Assembly (NCBI GenBank): GCA_913058405.1
Contig: CAJXRC010000007.1
Location: 1-55,730, forward strand
Origin: an uncultured Colwellia sp.
GTDB lineage: Bacteria > Pseudomonadota > Gammaproteobacteria > Enterobacterales > Alteromonadaceae
Direction of reading: 5' to 3'
Length of the DNA: 55,730 nt
A program made the translations under genes and the position numbers. Under the pieces are notes generated by a model. It saw only the letters and a program-made list of their open reading frames with translations, had not been told where the DNA came from and did not search any database. This document shows positions 28,261 to 39,103 of this stretch, piece by piece. Every line of letters begins with the position of its first letter. Position 1 is the first letter of the stretch.

Positions 28261-28618
28261 AGAATTGTTGTTATTTGTAATAACTATGGGGTAGATCAAT
28301 TTTTTGTTAAAGCTCAAGCAGACCTAAATGAATCCAAACTCCATGACGCTTACTAGACACATCAGAATGTACGCCACTGTTAATGATGACTTTTATGATA
28401 ATATTGACGCTTAGTGAGTTACTTTTTGAAACCTATCTTTACAATTGAACTTAATAATTTTGGCTGTTTTTTTTGACTAAAAGCTATCACTAGCGCACAC
28501 TCCCCTGTCGATATTTATTATCAAAAAAATTACAGTCAAATAACAACTAAATAACATAAATGTAGTCACCAAAAACAATTTGATTCAGTTCAAAACTACA
28601 TAAGAAAGTAGGATAGCT

Positions 28619-30814
28619 ATGATTAAAATGAAACAATTTCTGAGCTGGTCAGTGATACTGCCAACACTAGCTCTTAGCGCAGGTTCGGCATTAGCCGATG
28701 AAGGTATGTGGCAACCAAATCAATTACCAACTATTGCCAAGGAATTAACCGAAGCGGGTTTAAAGTTAAATCCAAATGATTTAACCGATCTTACTGGTTT
28801 TCCTATGGGTGCCATTGTTAGTTTAGGTGGTTGTACCGCATCATTTGTTTCTGATCAGGGGTTGGTAGCAACGAATCACCACTGTGTTTACGGTTCTGTT
28901 CAATACAACTCAACCGCAGAAAACAACTTACTTAAGAATGGTTTTTTAGCTAAGAATTTCGCTGAAGAATTACCGGCAACACCAGGTAGTCGCATTTATG
29001 TAACAGAAGAGATTACTGAAGTAACTAAACTGGTTAAATCTGGCATTACTGAAAAAATGTCAGGTAGTGCTCGTTATAAAGCGGTTGATACCAATTCAAA
29101 AAAATTAGTTGCTGAATGTGAAAATGATGATAGATACCGCTGTAGTGTGGTTAACTTTCATGGCGGTTTAGAATATTACTTATTCAAACAACTTACTATT
29201 CGTGATGTGCGTTTAGTACATGCACCTGCAAGCAGTATTGGTAAATACGGCGGCGATATTGATAACTGGATGTGGCCACGTCATACAGGTGATTACGGTT
29301 TTTACCGTGCCTATGTTGGTAAAGATGGTCAACCTGCTGATTTCAGCAAAGACAATGTTCCATACAAACCTAAGCATCACTTAAAAGTAAACAAAAGCAG
29401 TGTTGATGACGGTGATTACATCATGGTTCTTGGTTATCCTGGCCGAACTAACCGTTACCGTACGGCCTATGAAGTTGAAAATACTTTCTCTTGGACGTAC
29501 CCACACGCTAAAGCTTACCGCGAAGAAATTATTGATTTAATTCATACGCATTCAGAAGTAGGTAGTGAAGCGCGTATTAAATATGAAAGCACATTAGCTG
29601 GTCTTGCTAACTATGCTAAAAACTATGGTTCAATGATCCACAGTTACAACAAAGGGTCTTTCTTACAACGTAAGCAAGAACTTGAAACAAACTTAGCTAA
29701 CTGGTTAAACAGCAGTGCAAAACGCAAAGCCCAATATGGCGAAGCGTTATCTGGTCTAGATAATTTAGTTAAGATGGATGATAAACAGCAAGCTCGTGAT
29801 TTAATTTTAGGTTACATGCGTTACAGCAAAATGTTATCAACTGCGAAAAAACTTCATCGTTTAGCGGTTGAAAATACTAAGCCAAATATTGATCGTGAAC
29901 GTGGCTATCAAGAACGTGATATTGCCCGTTTTGAACAAGGCATGAAATCTGTTGATCGTCGATATGATGAAAAAATTGATAAAGAAATTCTTGTCGCTAT
30001 GTTAACGCATTACATTGCTTTACCTAAAGCAGAGCGCCTAAAATCATTTGATAAATTCTTTGGTTTAACAAATACCACGGCTAAAAACTTTAACGAGAAG
30101 AAGCTTCGCAAGCAATTAAAGAAAATGTATAAAAACACTAAGCTTAATTCACAAGAACAGCGTTTAGCGCTTATGAATAAGTCTGTAAGTGACTTTAATA
30201 AGAGCAAAGACCCGTTTATTCAATTAGCTGTATCTAGTTTTAAAGAACGTAAAGCCATTGAAGACAAATCTAAAGAACTAGCAGGTAATATCCAAGCTTT
30301 CCGTCCTAAGTATATGGAAGCGCTTATTGCTTATTTCAATGATAATGATTTACCCGTATATGCCGATGCGAACAGTACTTTGCGCATTACTTATGGCAAT
30401 GTAAAAGGTTACTCGCCTCAAGATGGTTTAACGGCCACGCCTTATACAACGCTTGAAGGGATTGTTGCTAAAGATACCGGTGTTGCACCATTTGATGCAC
30501 CGCAAAAGCAATTAGACCTTATCAATAAAAAGCAATACGGTGAGTATGCGAAAAAAGCAATTGGTTCAGTACCCGTTAACTACTTAGGCACACTTGATAT
30601 TACCGGCGGTAACTCAGGTTCACCTACGCTAAATGACAAAGCTGAATTTGTTGGTTTAGTATTTGACGGTGTATATGAAAGCATTATTGGTGATTGGGAT
30701 TACGATACTAAATTGAATCGCTCAATTCACGTTGATGTACGTTATATGCTTTGGGTTATGGAGCACGTAGATGGTGCAACTAACCTAATAGAAGAAATGG
30801 ATATTGTTGAATAG
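28619..30814 (+). CDS. S46 family dipeptidyl-peptidase
   Basis: DEGMWQPNQLP, GGCTASFVSDQGLVATNHHCVYGSVQ, GGDIDNWMWPRHTGDYGFYRAYV, TGGNSGSPTLN. Confidence 0.96.
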   Translation: MIKMKQFLSWSVILPTLALSAGSALADEGMWQPNQLPTIAKELTEAGLKLNPNDLTDLTGFPMGAIVSLGGCTASFVSDQGLVATNHHCVYGSVQYNSTAENNLLKNGFLAKNFAEELPATPGSRIYVTEEITEVTKLVKSGITEKMSGSARYKAVDTNSKKLVAECENDDRYRCSVVNFHGGLEYYLFKQLTIRDVRLVHAPASSIGKYGGDIDNWMWPRHTGDYGFYRAYVGKDGQPADFSKDNVPYKPKHHLKVNKSSVDDGDYIMVLGYPGRTNRYRTAYEVENTFSWTYPHAKAYREEIIDLIHTHSEVGSEARIKYESTLAGLANYAKNYGSMIHSYNKGSFLQRKQELETNLANWLNSSAKRKAQYGEALSGLDNLVKMDDKQQARDLILGYMRYSKMLSTAKKLHRLAVENTKPNIDRERGYQERDIARFEQGMKSVDRRYDEKIDKEILVAMLTHYIALPKAERLKSFDKFFGLTNTTAKNFNEKKLRKQLKKMYKNTKLNSQEQRLALMNKSVSDFNKSKDPFIQLAVSSFKERKAIEDKSKELAGNIQAFRPKYMEALIAYFNDNDLPVYADANSTLRITYGNVKGYSPQDGLTATPYTTLEGIVAKDTGVAPFDAPQKQLDLINKKQYGEYAKKAIGSVPVNYLGTLDITGGNSGSPTLNDKAEFVGLVFDGVYESIIGDWDYDTKLNRSIHVDVRYMLWVMEHVDGATNLIEEMDIVE

Positions 30815-30840
30815 AATTTAGCTTATTCAAGTATCACTAT

Positions 30841-30868
30841 AAAAATCCGGCCATGTGCCGGATTTTTT
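30841..30868 (+). terminator. Rho-independent terminator of the S46 gene
   Basis: AAAAATCCGGC-CATGT-GCCGGATTTTTT. Confidence 0.85.
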
Positions 30869-31033
30869 GTTTAAAGAACAGCTAAAGCTTGAAAACCTAA
30901 TTTATGACCTTATCTCATAAATAACTTAAACAATCATTAGTCAGGTTACTGATTGGAACTTAATGGTTTTTTATCCCACTGAAACATGCATTTTTAATGG
31001 TCACGGGTATAGATGCAAATAAAGGAGAAATGC

Positions 31034-31474
31034 ATGCAGAATTTTATCATCAAACTCGTCTTGTTACTCTGCGCCTCACTCTCATTACATTCAGCATTAG
31101 CACTTCCTTTATCTTCAGTGTTGGCAAGCGACTATCACGCAGTTACACACAGTGATGAACTCGCAGGTCAACTCAATACCAATAGTGCACTTAAACACTT
31201 TAGTCATCAGCAAAACCCACAGTCAAAATTGCACGCAAGTTTACTCAAATTATTGCAACAGTCACCTAACGATTATCTCGTTCATGTGCTCTTTATGACC
31301 ACAGCTAATGTGCTTGATGCCTATTTTTCACAAAGCGATGCGCGAAGAACTACAAAGCTGTCATATCAAACACAACGAGTAACGCATATAACTATTCTAG
31401 GCACACATAATGCCTTATACACTCAAAAAAACTCTTACCAAGCAAAACTGCAAAGTCAGCAAATCATTTCTTAA
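31034..31474 (+). CDS. Hypothetical secreted protein
   Basis: Signal peptide MQNFIIKLVLLLCASLSLHSALA; no recognised domain. Confidence 0.55.
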   Translation: MQNFIIKLVLLLCASLSLHSALALPLSSVLASDYHAVTHSDELAGQLNTNSALKHFSHQQNPQSKLHASLLKLLQQSPNDYLVHVLFMTTANVLDAYFSQSDARRTTKLSYQTQRVTHITILGTHNALYTQKNSYQAKLQSQQIIS

Positions 31475-31540
31475 TTTACCGTTTACGTACTCCCGTACCT
31501 GTTGTTTAAAGCAACGAGCAGTTTATTTTAGGAAATCCCC

Positions 31541-31777
31541 ATGGAAGACATGTTATTTATCATGCTAGCCCCTTGGTTAGTATTTGTTGTGCTGGCAATT
31601 TTTGCCTGCTTATTATTAAAACTTGCGAGAAAGCGTAAAGGAATCGCTTTTGCTTTTGGCGTATTTGTGCAGATGTTTACTCCTGATCCTATGGTGGAGC
31701 AAACCATTAAAATGGTTCAAGTAGATAAACGAGTGGTTAATAAAAAAGATGTGCAAAGTTCCCAGAAAAAAAGCTAA
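31541..31777 (+). CDS. Hypothetical small membrane protein, 78 aa
   Basis: One or two TM segments; AGGAAA upstream of ATG. Confidence 0.55.
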   Translation: MEDMLFIMLAPWLVFVVLAIFACLLLKLARKRKGIAFAFGVFVQMFTPDPMVEQTIKMVQVDKRVVNKKDVQSSQKKS

Positions 31778-31854
31778 GCTTTCATAGGAACTTGAGCTTT
31801 GGATAAGCTTTTGATTTTACTTTAACACCAAGCACTCATTATCCAGAGTGCAGG

Positions 31855-32637
31855 TTAAGTATCCTTTGCTGCTTTGTTTTCCGCTGATTTGAACTTAATG
31901 GTATTATCAAAAGCATCCGGATTTTCAAGGCTTATTAAGTCTTCAGCTGTTGGTAAAGAATCATTGGAGACAAATTGAATAACACTAGGATCAGGCTGAC
32001 AAAAAAGTATATCGAATGCCAACCGGTCTAAGCCATATAAACCACGATGGATCATATTAGCTGAAAAGATTAATAAGTCTCCTGCGGATAACTTAATGAC
32101 CTTGCCTTGCGAAAGCGCTTGGTCATTTTTATAGCCATTTTGCTCTAATCTTACCTCAAGCTCTTCAGTAGAGTCCCAACGTTTATGTGTACCCGGTATT
32201 AATTCAATACCGGGCTCATCCAACAAAGGTAGTCGAAAGTGAATCACATCAGATGCCGATAACGCTGCTTTTTGCTGCTCAACAGAAAGATGATATTGTG
32301 GGTCTCTATGCCAATAGTTACTCTGCTTAGGGTTCACCGGATTAAAAAATAATTGTGTATTTAAAAAACAAGGTTGTTTGGAGATGAGTTCATTAACAAT
32401 AGACATCAACTTTTCTGAAGCAATAAAATCAAACAGCACTTGTCGCTGTCTATCATTTAAGTACTCTTGATTAGTCAAATAAGCTGAATTCACCGCGCTC
32501 TGTGCATAATAAGTGGCATTATCCTTTTGCCATAAACGATGAAATTCCGCGATTACGTTATGTAATTTTAATACTTCATTTTCATTGAGAAAGTCCCGAA
32601 TAAGTAAGTACCCACTTTCCCTGTAAAATTCATTCAT
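31855..32637 (-). CDS. Phytanoyl-CoA dioxygenase family protein
   Basis: GYLLIRDFLNENEV...NYWHRDPQYH...ELIPGTHKRW...MIHRGLYG. Confidence 0.88.
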   Translation of the reverse strand: MNEFYRESGYLLIRDFLNENEVLKLHNVIAEFHRLWQKDNATYYAQSAVNSAYLTNQEYLNDRQRQVLFDFIASEKLMSIVNELISKQPCFLNTQLFFNPVNPKQSNYWHRDPQYHLSVEQQKAALSASDVIHFRLPLLDEPGIELIPGTHKRWDSTEELEVRLEQNGYKNDQALSQGKVIKLSAGDLLIFSANMIHRGLYGLDRLAFDILFCQPDPSVIQFVSNDSLPTAEDLISLENPDAFDNTIKFKSAENKAAKDT

Positions 32638-32706
32638 TATAAGTTACTCACTTAATTCTTGTTTTCACATTAACGCCCGCTATTAACTTTCCGCTCAACA
32701 TCAACA

Positions 32707-33219
32707 TCAAGAATTTGTAGTTAGCATTTTTTTCACGCCAGTATAATTTTGGTAAAATTCAAGGTGCGCTGCTTTAGAGAAATTGTCATCCCTGATTTCG
32801 TATTGAGAAATCCATTGTATAAGCATAGTTAAGTTCGCATCTTGCTCAGCTTTTGACGCGTACTTATGCGGTTCCCAAGATCTATTATTGGCATTAACAA
32901 TACAACTCTCAACAGATAAATTCATATAGATAATCTCTGTTGATTTATGCTCTGCGACCTTCAATAAATCACTATAACATCCCTCAACAACCCAGTATTT
33001 ATGCTGTCGCATAAAGCTTTCAATGGCTTTAGCACTTTCAACTAGCGGAACCCTAGTTGGTGGATTGGTCGCTTGCCAAGCAAGTAAATCGAGATCTAAG
33101 TGCGCTAATTGTTGTGACACAGCCAAGCGCTTAGCTAAGGTTGATTTACCACTAGCTGAATTACCAAAAACTAACACTTTTCTCAATATTCTTTCCTCGC
33201 AGCTGAGAACCTCAATCAA
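32707..33219 (-). CDS. P-loop NTPase, adenylate-kinase/topology-modulation-like
   Basis: VLVFGNSASGKSTLAKRLA Walker A; LDLLAW; YWVVEGCYSDLL. Confidence 0.8.
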   Translation of the reverse strand: MIEVLSCEERILRKVLVFGNSASGKSTLAKRLAVSQQLAHLDLDLLAWQATNPPTRVPLVESAKAIESFMRQHKYWVVEGCYSDLLKVAEHKSTEIIYMNLSVESCIVNANNRSWEPHKYASKAEQDANLTMLIQWISQYEIRDDNFSKAAHLEFYQNYTGVKKMLTTNS

Positions 33220-33329
33220 GATGCATATATCAGTGTGCTTCTTGATTGACGCTCAATATAGGTTATCTAATATCACATACTTTCATCACTTTAAAAATAG
33301 ATAAACATTGTTCTCCAAGCTCACTTAGT

Positions 33330-35153
33330 TTATTGAGTTAATGCTTGCCATGCTTCTACGGCTTCAGCTTGACCATTTTGAGATTTGATATACAGGTTTA
33401 GTAACTTCAATTCATTACTTTGTCTTGCTTCTATGGGTTTTGCTGGCACTTCAATTAAGGATATCCCTGTTTGCTGACCGCATGCTTTAAAATAAGCTTT
33501 AAACTCACTGACGCTAGAACATGTTTTACTGTCACCTTGATAGGCTTTCACTAAACTATGCACATCAAATTCACTGTCATTACAGTGATAAATAGCACCA
33601 TCACCACTTTTGCCTAAGTGAAAAACATTATTACGCATATAAACGATGGTAACGTCTGATTTATCCTTTAAAAAATGGATCAATTCATTTAATTGAAAAT
33701 GAAAACCACCGTCACCAATAATCACAACAGCACGTTCCGCTATTTGTTGTGATTTTATGCGTTGAGCAACAACTCTGGCATAAGGTAATGCCGTACCCAT
33801 TGCGCCATACCAAGGGTTAGTTAACCAAGAACGACCAAGTATTGATTGGCGAACTTTTAAACTGTAACTAGCAAAGTATGAATTACCCACTTCAGGTAAA
33901 TAAACATAGGTATTTACATCTTGTGCCTGAAGATCGTTGAGTGTTTGCGCTAAGTTATTAAAATCAATGTCATCATCACCTCTAGCTAATTCATTACTTT
34001 CAAGCTGTGGCGACAGAGCTGTAAAGCCTCTTTGAGATGGCGCTGTAAACTCGAAGGGGTTAATATCTTGCTCCATCAAGCGCTCAAAGATAGCGATAAG
34101 GTCTTTCTCTAATAGTGACCCACCTTTTAACAGTGTTTTATTGCCAAAGTGCTCCATTTTATGGGTACCGGTACCAAAGGCAATATTACTGTCTTGAGGG
34201 AATATGCTAGTAGCAATATCAATAACGTAATCAACTTGTTGCTCAATATAATCACGACCCGTCGTTTGGGTAAAAATACCATTATAAGCACCTAAACATA
34301 ATGGTGCGTATTCATCAAAAAGTCCTTTAGCAAACCAAGTAGTAGCATAGGGAATATTAAATTTATTCGCGAAATTAATGATCAAACACTTAAGTTTTTC
34401 ATTGTGCTTTAAGCGATCACCTAAATAGAGCATAGGTGCTTTAGCTTGGGACAATTTATCTAAAATATTATCAACAATTAACTCTGTTCCCGCTAAAATA
34501 TTACTTCCGCAGCAAATGTTATCTAAAGTGCTTGGTAGCTTAATGGGCTGAGTTTTAGCAAAGACTTGGTCGCGTGGCACTTCTATAAAAACGGGCTGCT
34601 TATTCTTATACGCTTCACTGACAATTTGATAAAAACGTTGTCCTGCAAGATTAGGGTGGCCTTCTACCCGCTGCCCTTGCAAACGCTCAACGCGCATACC
34701 CAAGGCAGAAAAAGCTTCTAAAGCATTATCATACTCAGCTTTCCATGAGGCATTGGGGTGAATAGTATGATGAATCGCCACTTGGTTTACTTCACTTTCT
34801 GCAGGAGCACCTGAAATAAAGACGACAGGCAATCCCTCTGTTACTGCTAATGCCGCGGCACTGGTACAAGGTAAGCTACCAACCATATAGGTCGTTAAAC
34901 AAAACCCCATACCGTCGACTTCTGCTTGAGCACACGCTGAAAATCCTGCATGCATTTCATTACTTGAGGGATTAATTTGAATGCCTTCGCCATGCTCATT
35001 AACACTGAGAGCTGCTATTAAGTTAGCCGCGAAATCGCCACCAACACCATAAATGTGCTGCCCACCAAAAAAGCGAATAACATCGCTCATGGTTTCACCT
35101 AACGTAGGTAATTGCTCATTGTAAGCTTTGCCAAAGTTCATTTCATACGACAT
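33330..35153 (-). CDS. Thiamine pyrophosphate-dependent decarboxylase-like enzyme
   Basis: VIRFFGGQHIYGVGGDFAANL, NPSSNEMHAGFSACAQAEV catalytic Glu region, VVIIGDGGFHFQLNELIHFLKDKSDVTIVYMRNNVF TPP motif. Confidence 0.88.
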   Translation of the reverse strand: MSYEMNFGKAYNEQLPTLGETMSDVIRFFGGQHIYGVGGDFAANLIAALSVNEHGEGIQINPSSNEMHAGFSACAQAEVDGMGFCLTTYMVGSLPCTSAAALAVTEGLPVVFISGAPAESEVNQVAIHHTIHPNASWKAEYDNALEAFSALGMRVERLQGQRVEGHPNLAGQRFYQIVSEAYKNKQPVFIEVPRDQVFAKTQPIKLPSTLDNICCGSNILAGTELIVDNILDKLSQAKAPMLYLGDRLKHNEKLKCLIINFANKFNIPYATTWFAKGLFDEYAPLCLGAYNGIFTQTTGRDYIEQQVDYVIDIATSIFPQDSNIAFGTGTHKMEHFGNKTLLKGGSLLEKDLIAIFERLMEQDINPFEFTAPSQRGFTALSPQLESNELARGDDDIDFNNLAQTLNDLQAQDVNTYVYLPEVGNSYFASYSLKVRQSILGRSWLTNPWYGAMGTALPYARVVAQRIKSQQIAERAVVIIGDGGFHFQLNELIHFLKDKSDVTIVYMRNNVFHLGKSGDGAIYHCNDSEFDVHSLVKAYQGDSKTCSSVSEFKAYFKACGQQTGISLIEVPAKPIEARQSNELKLLNLYIKSQNGQAEAVEAWQALTQ

Positions 35154-35444
35154 GTTTTAATCTCTCTTATAAAGTTTATCTCTGTACTTTAAAGGGCTAT
35201 AAAACAACCAATATGATTAAGATCATCTTTTATGATTTTTAGATAAAATCACCATAAAGCCGTGTGTGCAGTCTTTTTTACAGTTTTTGTAAAGGTGTAA
35301 TTGACGAGTGGCTGTTCAATTGATTTTAGTCTTGCTGGAGAGATTGAAACCGAGGTAGGGTAAATCTGATAGAAAAGTGAGGAGTGCTCATCTTTAAAAA
35401 AGCATTCCTCACGTATCAATAAGTATTAGCTATTTTAGCTGAGA

Positions 35445-36200
35445 TTAAATTTTCTCAAACAGCATAACAAAGCGATCCGTTTTACGACGTAATTCAGGAA
35501 CAAAAACTAATTTAGAATGATCATCTGCATTGTTTTCTAATATTTTAGAAGTTTTAATTAATTTAAAGCCACGCTTTTCTAGATCAGCCTTAACAAATGC
35601 GCTATCAATTCTATGCAATGACTTAACATCACGGATACCACTATTTGCTGCCGCATCGTGATCGATAACTAATAATTTCCCGCCTGACTTTAATGATTTA
35701 AGCACTTGTGGCATCACTTCATCAGCAGTGAAGTTCCAGCTATCCTCTTGGAAAAACATGTCATGAAACCCCAATACTAAAAAAGCACTATCATAGGTAT
35801 TTTCACTCAGTTTTAAGTCATCCGCCTCGCTAAGTAAATAAGTGACATTTTTTAATCTGTCATTGGCAAGCCTAACCTTAATCGATTTTTCTGCATACTT
35901 AAGGTAAGCCTTAGGTATTTGTAAGGTGACTTCCCCTTTTTCGCCAACTACTCGCGATAATAGTTCAGAATAATAGCCACCACCAGCTAACAAATCGAGT
36001 ACCTTATCTCCTTTTTTAACACCGACAAAGTCAATTACTTTTGCAGGTTTTCTGCCACTATCTTGTTGAGTATCGTCATCGCTTCTACCTGATAAGTCGA
36101 GCGAACCAGCTAAAAGCGGTGTACTAAAAGCGAATAAACTAAGTGCAGAGAGTAGCGCTAATTTAGTGCTAACTTTCCTTTGAAATATTTTCTTTTTCAT
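35445..36200 (-). CDS. Secreted class I SAM-dependent methyltransferase-like protein
   Basis: Signal peptide; VGVKKGDKVLDLLAGGGYYSELLSRVVGEKGEV. Start chosen at MKKKIFQRK. Confidence 0.8.
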   Translation of the reverse strand: MKKKIFQRKVSTKLALLSALSLFAFSTPLLAGSLDLSGRSDDDTQQDSGRKPAKVIDFVGVKKGDKVLDLLAGGGYYSELLSRVVGEKGEVTLQIPKAYLKYAEKSIKVRLANDRLKNVTYLLSEADDLKLSENTYDSAFLVLGFHDMFFQEDSWNFTADEVMPQVLKSLKSGGKLLVIDHDAAANSGIRDVKSLHRIDSAFVKADLEKRGFKLIKTSKILENNADDHSKLVFVPELRRKTDRFVMLFEKI

Positions 36201-36382
36201 TGTTAATTCCCTGTCAGTTATGAAAGCGATAACGTTATTTAAATCGTTCATATTGAGTTTAATGCGCTGCGAAAATGTCATAATTAAATGCACCTTTAAC
36301 GCGTTTATTGAACTAACAGTCTATAACAGCATTTTCATTGAGCAATAAGTAACTTGTTTCAAAATATGTAACCCACGTTGAT

Positions 36383-37666
36383 TTAGTGCAGATTAGGCGC
36401 AGGAAGCACTTCAATTCGATTACGACCATTTTCCTTGGCTAGATACATGGCTTTATCTGCATCATTAATTAATTGATCTAAGTTTTTATGTCGATCACTG
36501 AGCATGGAAATACCGATACTTAAGGTCACGCATATTTTTTTCCCTTCCATTGCCACGCAATGCCTAGCGAGTGAATATTGTATACGATTAGCTGTTTCAA
36601 TCCCCCCAGCTATATCGCAGTTTGGTAAAACAATAATAAACTCCTCACCTCCGTATCTAGCTAAAAAGTCAATATCGCGTATCTCTTGGTCACAAATTTT
36701 GCAAATGTGTATTAATAACTCATCGCCAAATAAATGACCAAACTCGTCATTTACATTTTTAAAAAAATCACAATCTAACAGTAATAATGTCAGTTTATTG
36801 TTACTTCTCATTGCACGAGAGAATTCCATATTTGCTCGTTCAAAAAGAGCGCGTCTATTAGCCACTTTAGTGAGAGGGTCAGTTCTGGATAACAGCTCTA
36901 ACACACGTGTTCTTTCATCGACTATTTTTTTCATAACCGTTAAAGAAACAGTAGACTCACTTAATTTTTCATTCATGATATTAAACGCTTCAGCGATACT
37001 ATCAAACTCTTGTGAGTGATGTGAAAGCTGAATATTTTGATAGTCACCACTGTGGTTTTTCTCAAAGGCACTTTTAACTTCATTCAATGACTTTCTAACT
37101 ATAGAGGTCAAAGTAAAAGCGCCAAATAACAAAGCGAGTATACTGACAGCGGAGACTGAAATAATTAAAACAGCCTGTTTTTTTATGGTGTTGTAGATAT
37201 CTTTTTGTGCAATTGCTGACAAATGTAGAGCATCTGATCGAATAGCTTCAAGCTGTATCATCAACTTTGTCTTCAAATGTTTTTTAATTATCTCGCTGGC
37301 ATTTTTTAATTTATTTTTATTTATCAGGATGAAAAGACTTTTTAAACTTTCATTTTGACTCTGAAGACTGTTCTGAATGGTTTGTTGTTGTGATGTTAAT
37401 TTGGGGGATGATTTAAGCAGAGAAGTTAACTTTACTTCTAATGATTGCCAATCATTAATGCTGTAATTACTATCATAAATATTATCATTGGCAACCAGTT
37501 GTTTTAATGTATTTGTTTGGTTAGTGAGCTGTTGTGCATAATTATTTCGACTAAAAGCAAGTTCTATTGCCTGTGATGACCAGATGACACTGCCAAGTAA
37601 TAATATAAATAAAAAACAGCAACCTAGGGTGAAAAAAAAGATACGTTGCAACAAACTGATATTCAT
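36383..37666 (-). CDS. Membrane-bound diguanylate cyclase (GGEEF active-site motif)
   Basis: Two TM segments flanking a helical periplasmic region; RTDPLTKVANRRALFE...LLLLDCDFFKNVNDEFGH...ARYGGEEFIIVLP. Confidence 0.93.
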   Translation of the reverse strand: MNISLLQRIFFFTLGCCFLFILLLGSVIWSSQAIELAFSRNNYAQQLTNQTNTLKQLVANDNIYDSNYSINDWQSLEVKLTSLLKSSPKLTSQQQTIQNSLQSQNESLKSLFILINKNKLKNASEIIKKHLKTKLMIQLEAIRSDALHLSAIAQKDIYNTIKKQAVLIISVSAVSILALLFGAFTLTSIVRKSLNEVKSAFEKNHSGDYQNIQLSHHSQEFDSIAEAFNIMNEKLSESTVSLTVMKKIVDERTRVLELLSRTDPLTKVANRRALFERANMEFSRAMRSNNKLTLLLLDCDFFKNVNDEFGHLFGDELLIHICKICDQEIRDIDFLARYGGEEFIIVLPNCDIAGGIETANRIQYSLARHCVAMEGKKICVTLSIGISMLSDRHKNLDQLINDADKAMYLAKENGRNRIEVLPAPNLH

Positions 37667-37679
37667 CGTTAACCATCCT

Positions 37680-38681
37680 TTATTGGGGAATATTTACCGC
37701 ATTTGGCATAACTTGAAGCATAGCTCTACTGTCAATAAAGTGTTCAATATTAGGCACTTCATTAAATTGAGTCATTTGGGTCGCAACAGCCCAAATTGCT
37801 TGTGATTCAACACTTAACATTAACGATTGATTGAGGCCTAGTTTGAATATGTAATCAGACCATACCCAGTCAATAAACTCAGCGGTAAGTTTGAGCTCAT
37901 TCATAACAATTTGTTTAGACTCCGTCGGATGAGAGGCAATATAATCCATGGCGATACTCAACCCTTGGAGCACACATTTTGCTTTTTCAACCAGTAAATT
38001 ATCTGCAGTTACCGAAATTAAATTAAAACTCAATGTATTTAATCCTTTAGTCTTGTGGATTTTAATTTGACCATTAAGTAATTGAGCACTTTGAAAACCA
38101 AAGGGCTCCCAAGGCAAAAAGGCATCAATATCTTTATTAATAAAACCGTTAACTAACTGCTCAGGCTTGTAATGATAAAGCTCAACATCTTCTGTGGTTA
38201 AGCCATCAAGCGCTAACAAAGTACTTAAAAAGTATTCACTCGCGGTACCTTGAGTTACACCAATATCCTTGCCTTTTAGGTCTAGGGTTGAATTGATTTT
38301 TGCGGAAGTTCTAGTAATGAGTTTTACATCATTATCCGATTGAACAAACATTGCATGAGTGACAAATGCTTTGTTGGCCAAGCTTTGAAAAGCAATAACC
38401 GAATCTGAACTAGTACCAAAGTCGACTTCGCCATTAATAACTTTGGCAAACGCTCTTTGACCTCCAACTACTTCATCAAATTTAACACTGACGCAGGTTT
38501 CATCAAAGGCTCCGATAGCCTTAGCAACATAGAAAGGTGTTGATAAAGGGGTTTTAGAAACCGCTATCATTAGTGGGTATTTCGGCTGTTGCCATTGGGA
38601 TTCGAAATTTGAATAAAACCACGCAGCACTGATAAATACTAGCAGCGTGATCAAAGACAAAGTCAGATTTTTGTTAATCAA
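37680..38681 (-). CDS. NMT1/TauA-type ABC substrate-binding protein (no permease or ATPase nearby)
   Basis: N-terminal TM/signal; TPLSTPFYVAKAIGAFDETCVSVKF, FGTSSDSVIAFQSLANKAF, LKGKDIGVTQGTASEYFLSTLL. Confidence 0.85.
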   Translation of the reverse strand: MINKNLTLSLITLLVFISAAWFYSNFESQWQQPKYPLMIAVSKTPLSTPFYVAKAIGAFDETCVSVKFDEVVGGQRAFAKVINGEVDFGTSSDSVIAFQSLANKAFVTHAMFVQSDNDVKLITRTSAKINSTLDLKGKDIGVTQGTASEYFLSTLLALDGLTTEDVELYHYKPEQLVNGFINKDIDAFLPWEPFGFQSAQLLNGQIKIHKTKGLNTLSFNLISVTADNLLVEKAKCVLQGLSIAMDYIASHPTESKQIVMNELKLTAEFIDWVWSDYIFKLGLNQSLMLSVESQAIWAVATQMTQFNEVPNIEHFIDSRAMLQVMPNAVNIPQ

Positions 38682-39103
38682 AATTATTAATACAAAATAA
38701 AGGTTTTTTTAAGTATAGAAAGAATTCATCATTTTGGATCATTGTACTGAAAATTCCTTGTTCACCAATAATCTCAACATCGTAATAAACAACAAATATT
38801 AAACAAAAAACATTTTGTTCTTCGTTTTTAGTACTTCAAATTCTATAGCAGATACGCTATTTGCTTCTGCTATCAAGGGCCCCTGCCTAAACTGACTACC
38901 TAATAAATATAATAAATACCTTGCCAATAATGTGACCATTAATTTTTCTGAGAGTACCAAGCTATTTGCCATTTTAAACGAGTATTAATTACACTTTCTA
39001 ACAGTTTTTCGACACTTAGATTACTGATTTACACATTAGTATTGGTCAAAATTAGTCCATACCTAATGCATCTTACTCCGAGAAAAAGACAGGGAAGCTA
39101 GAA

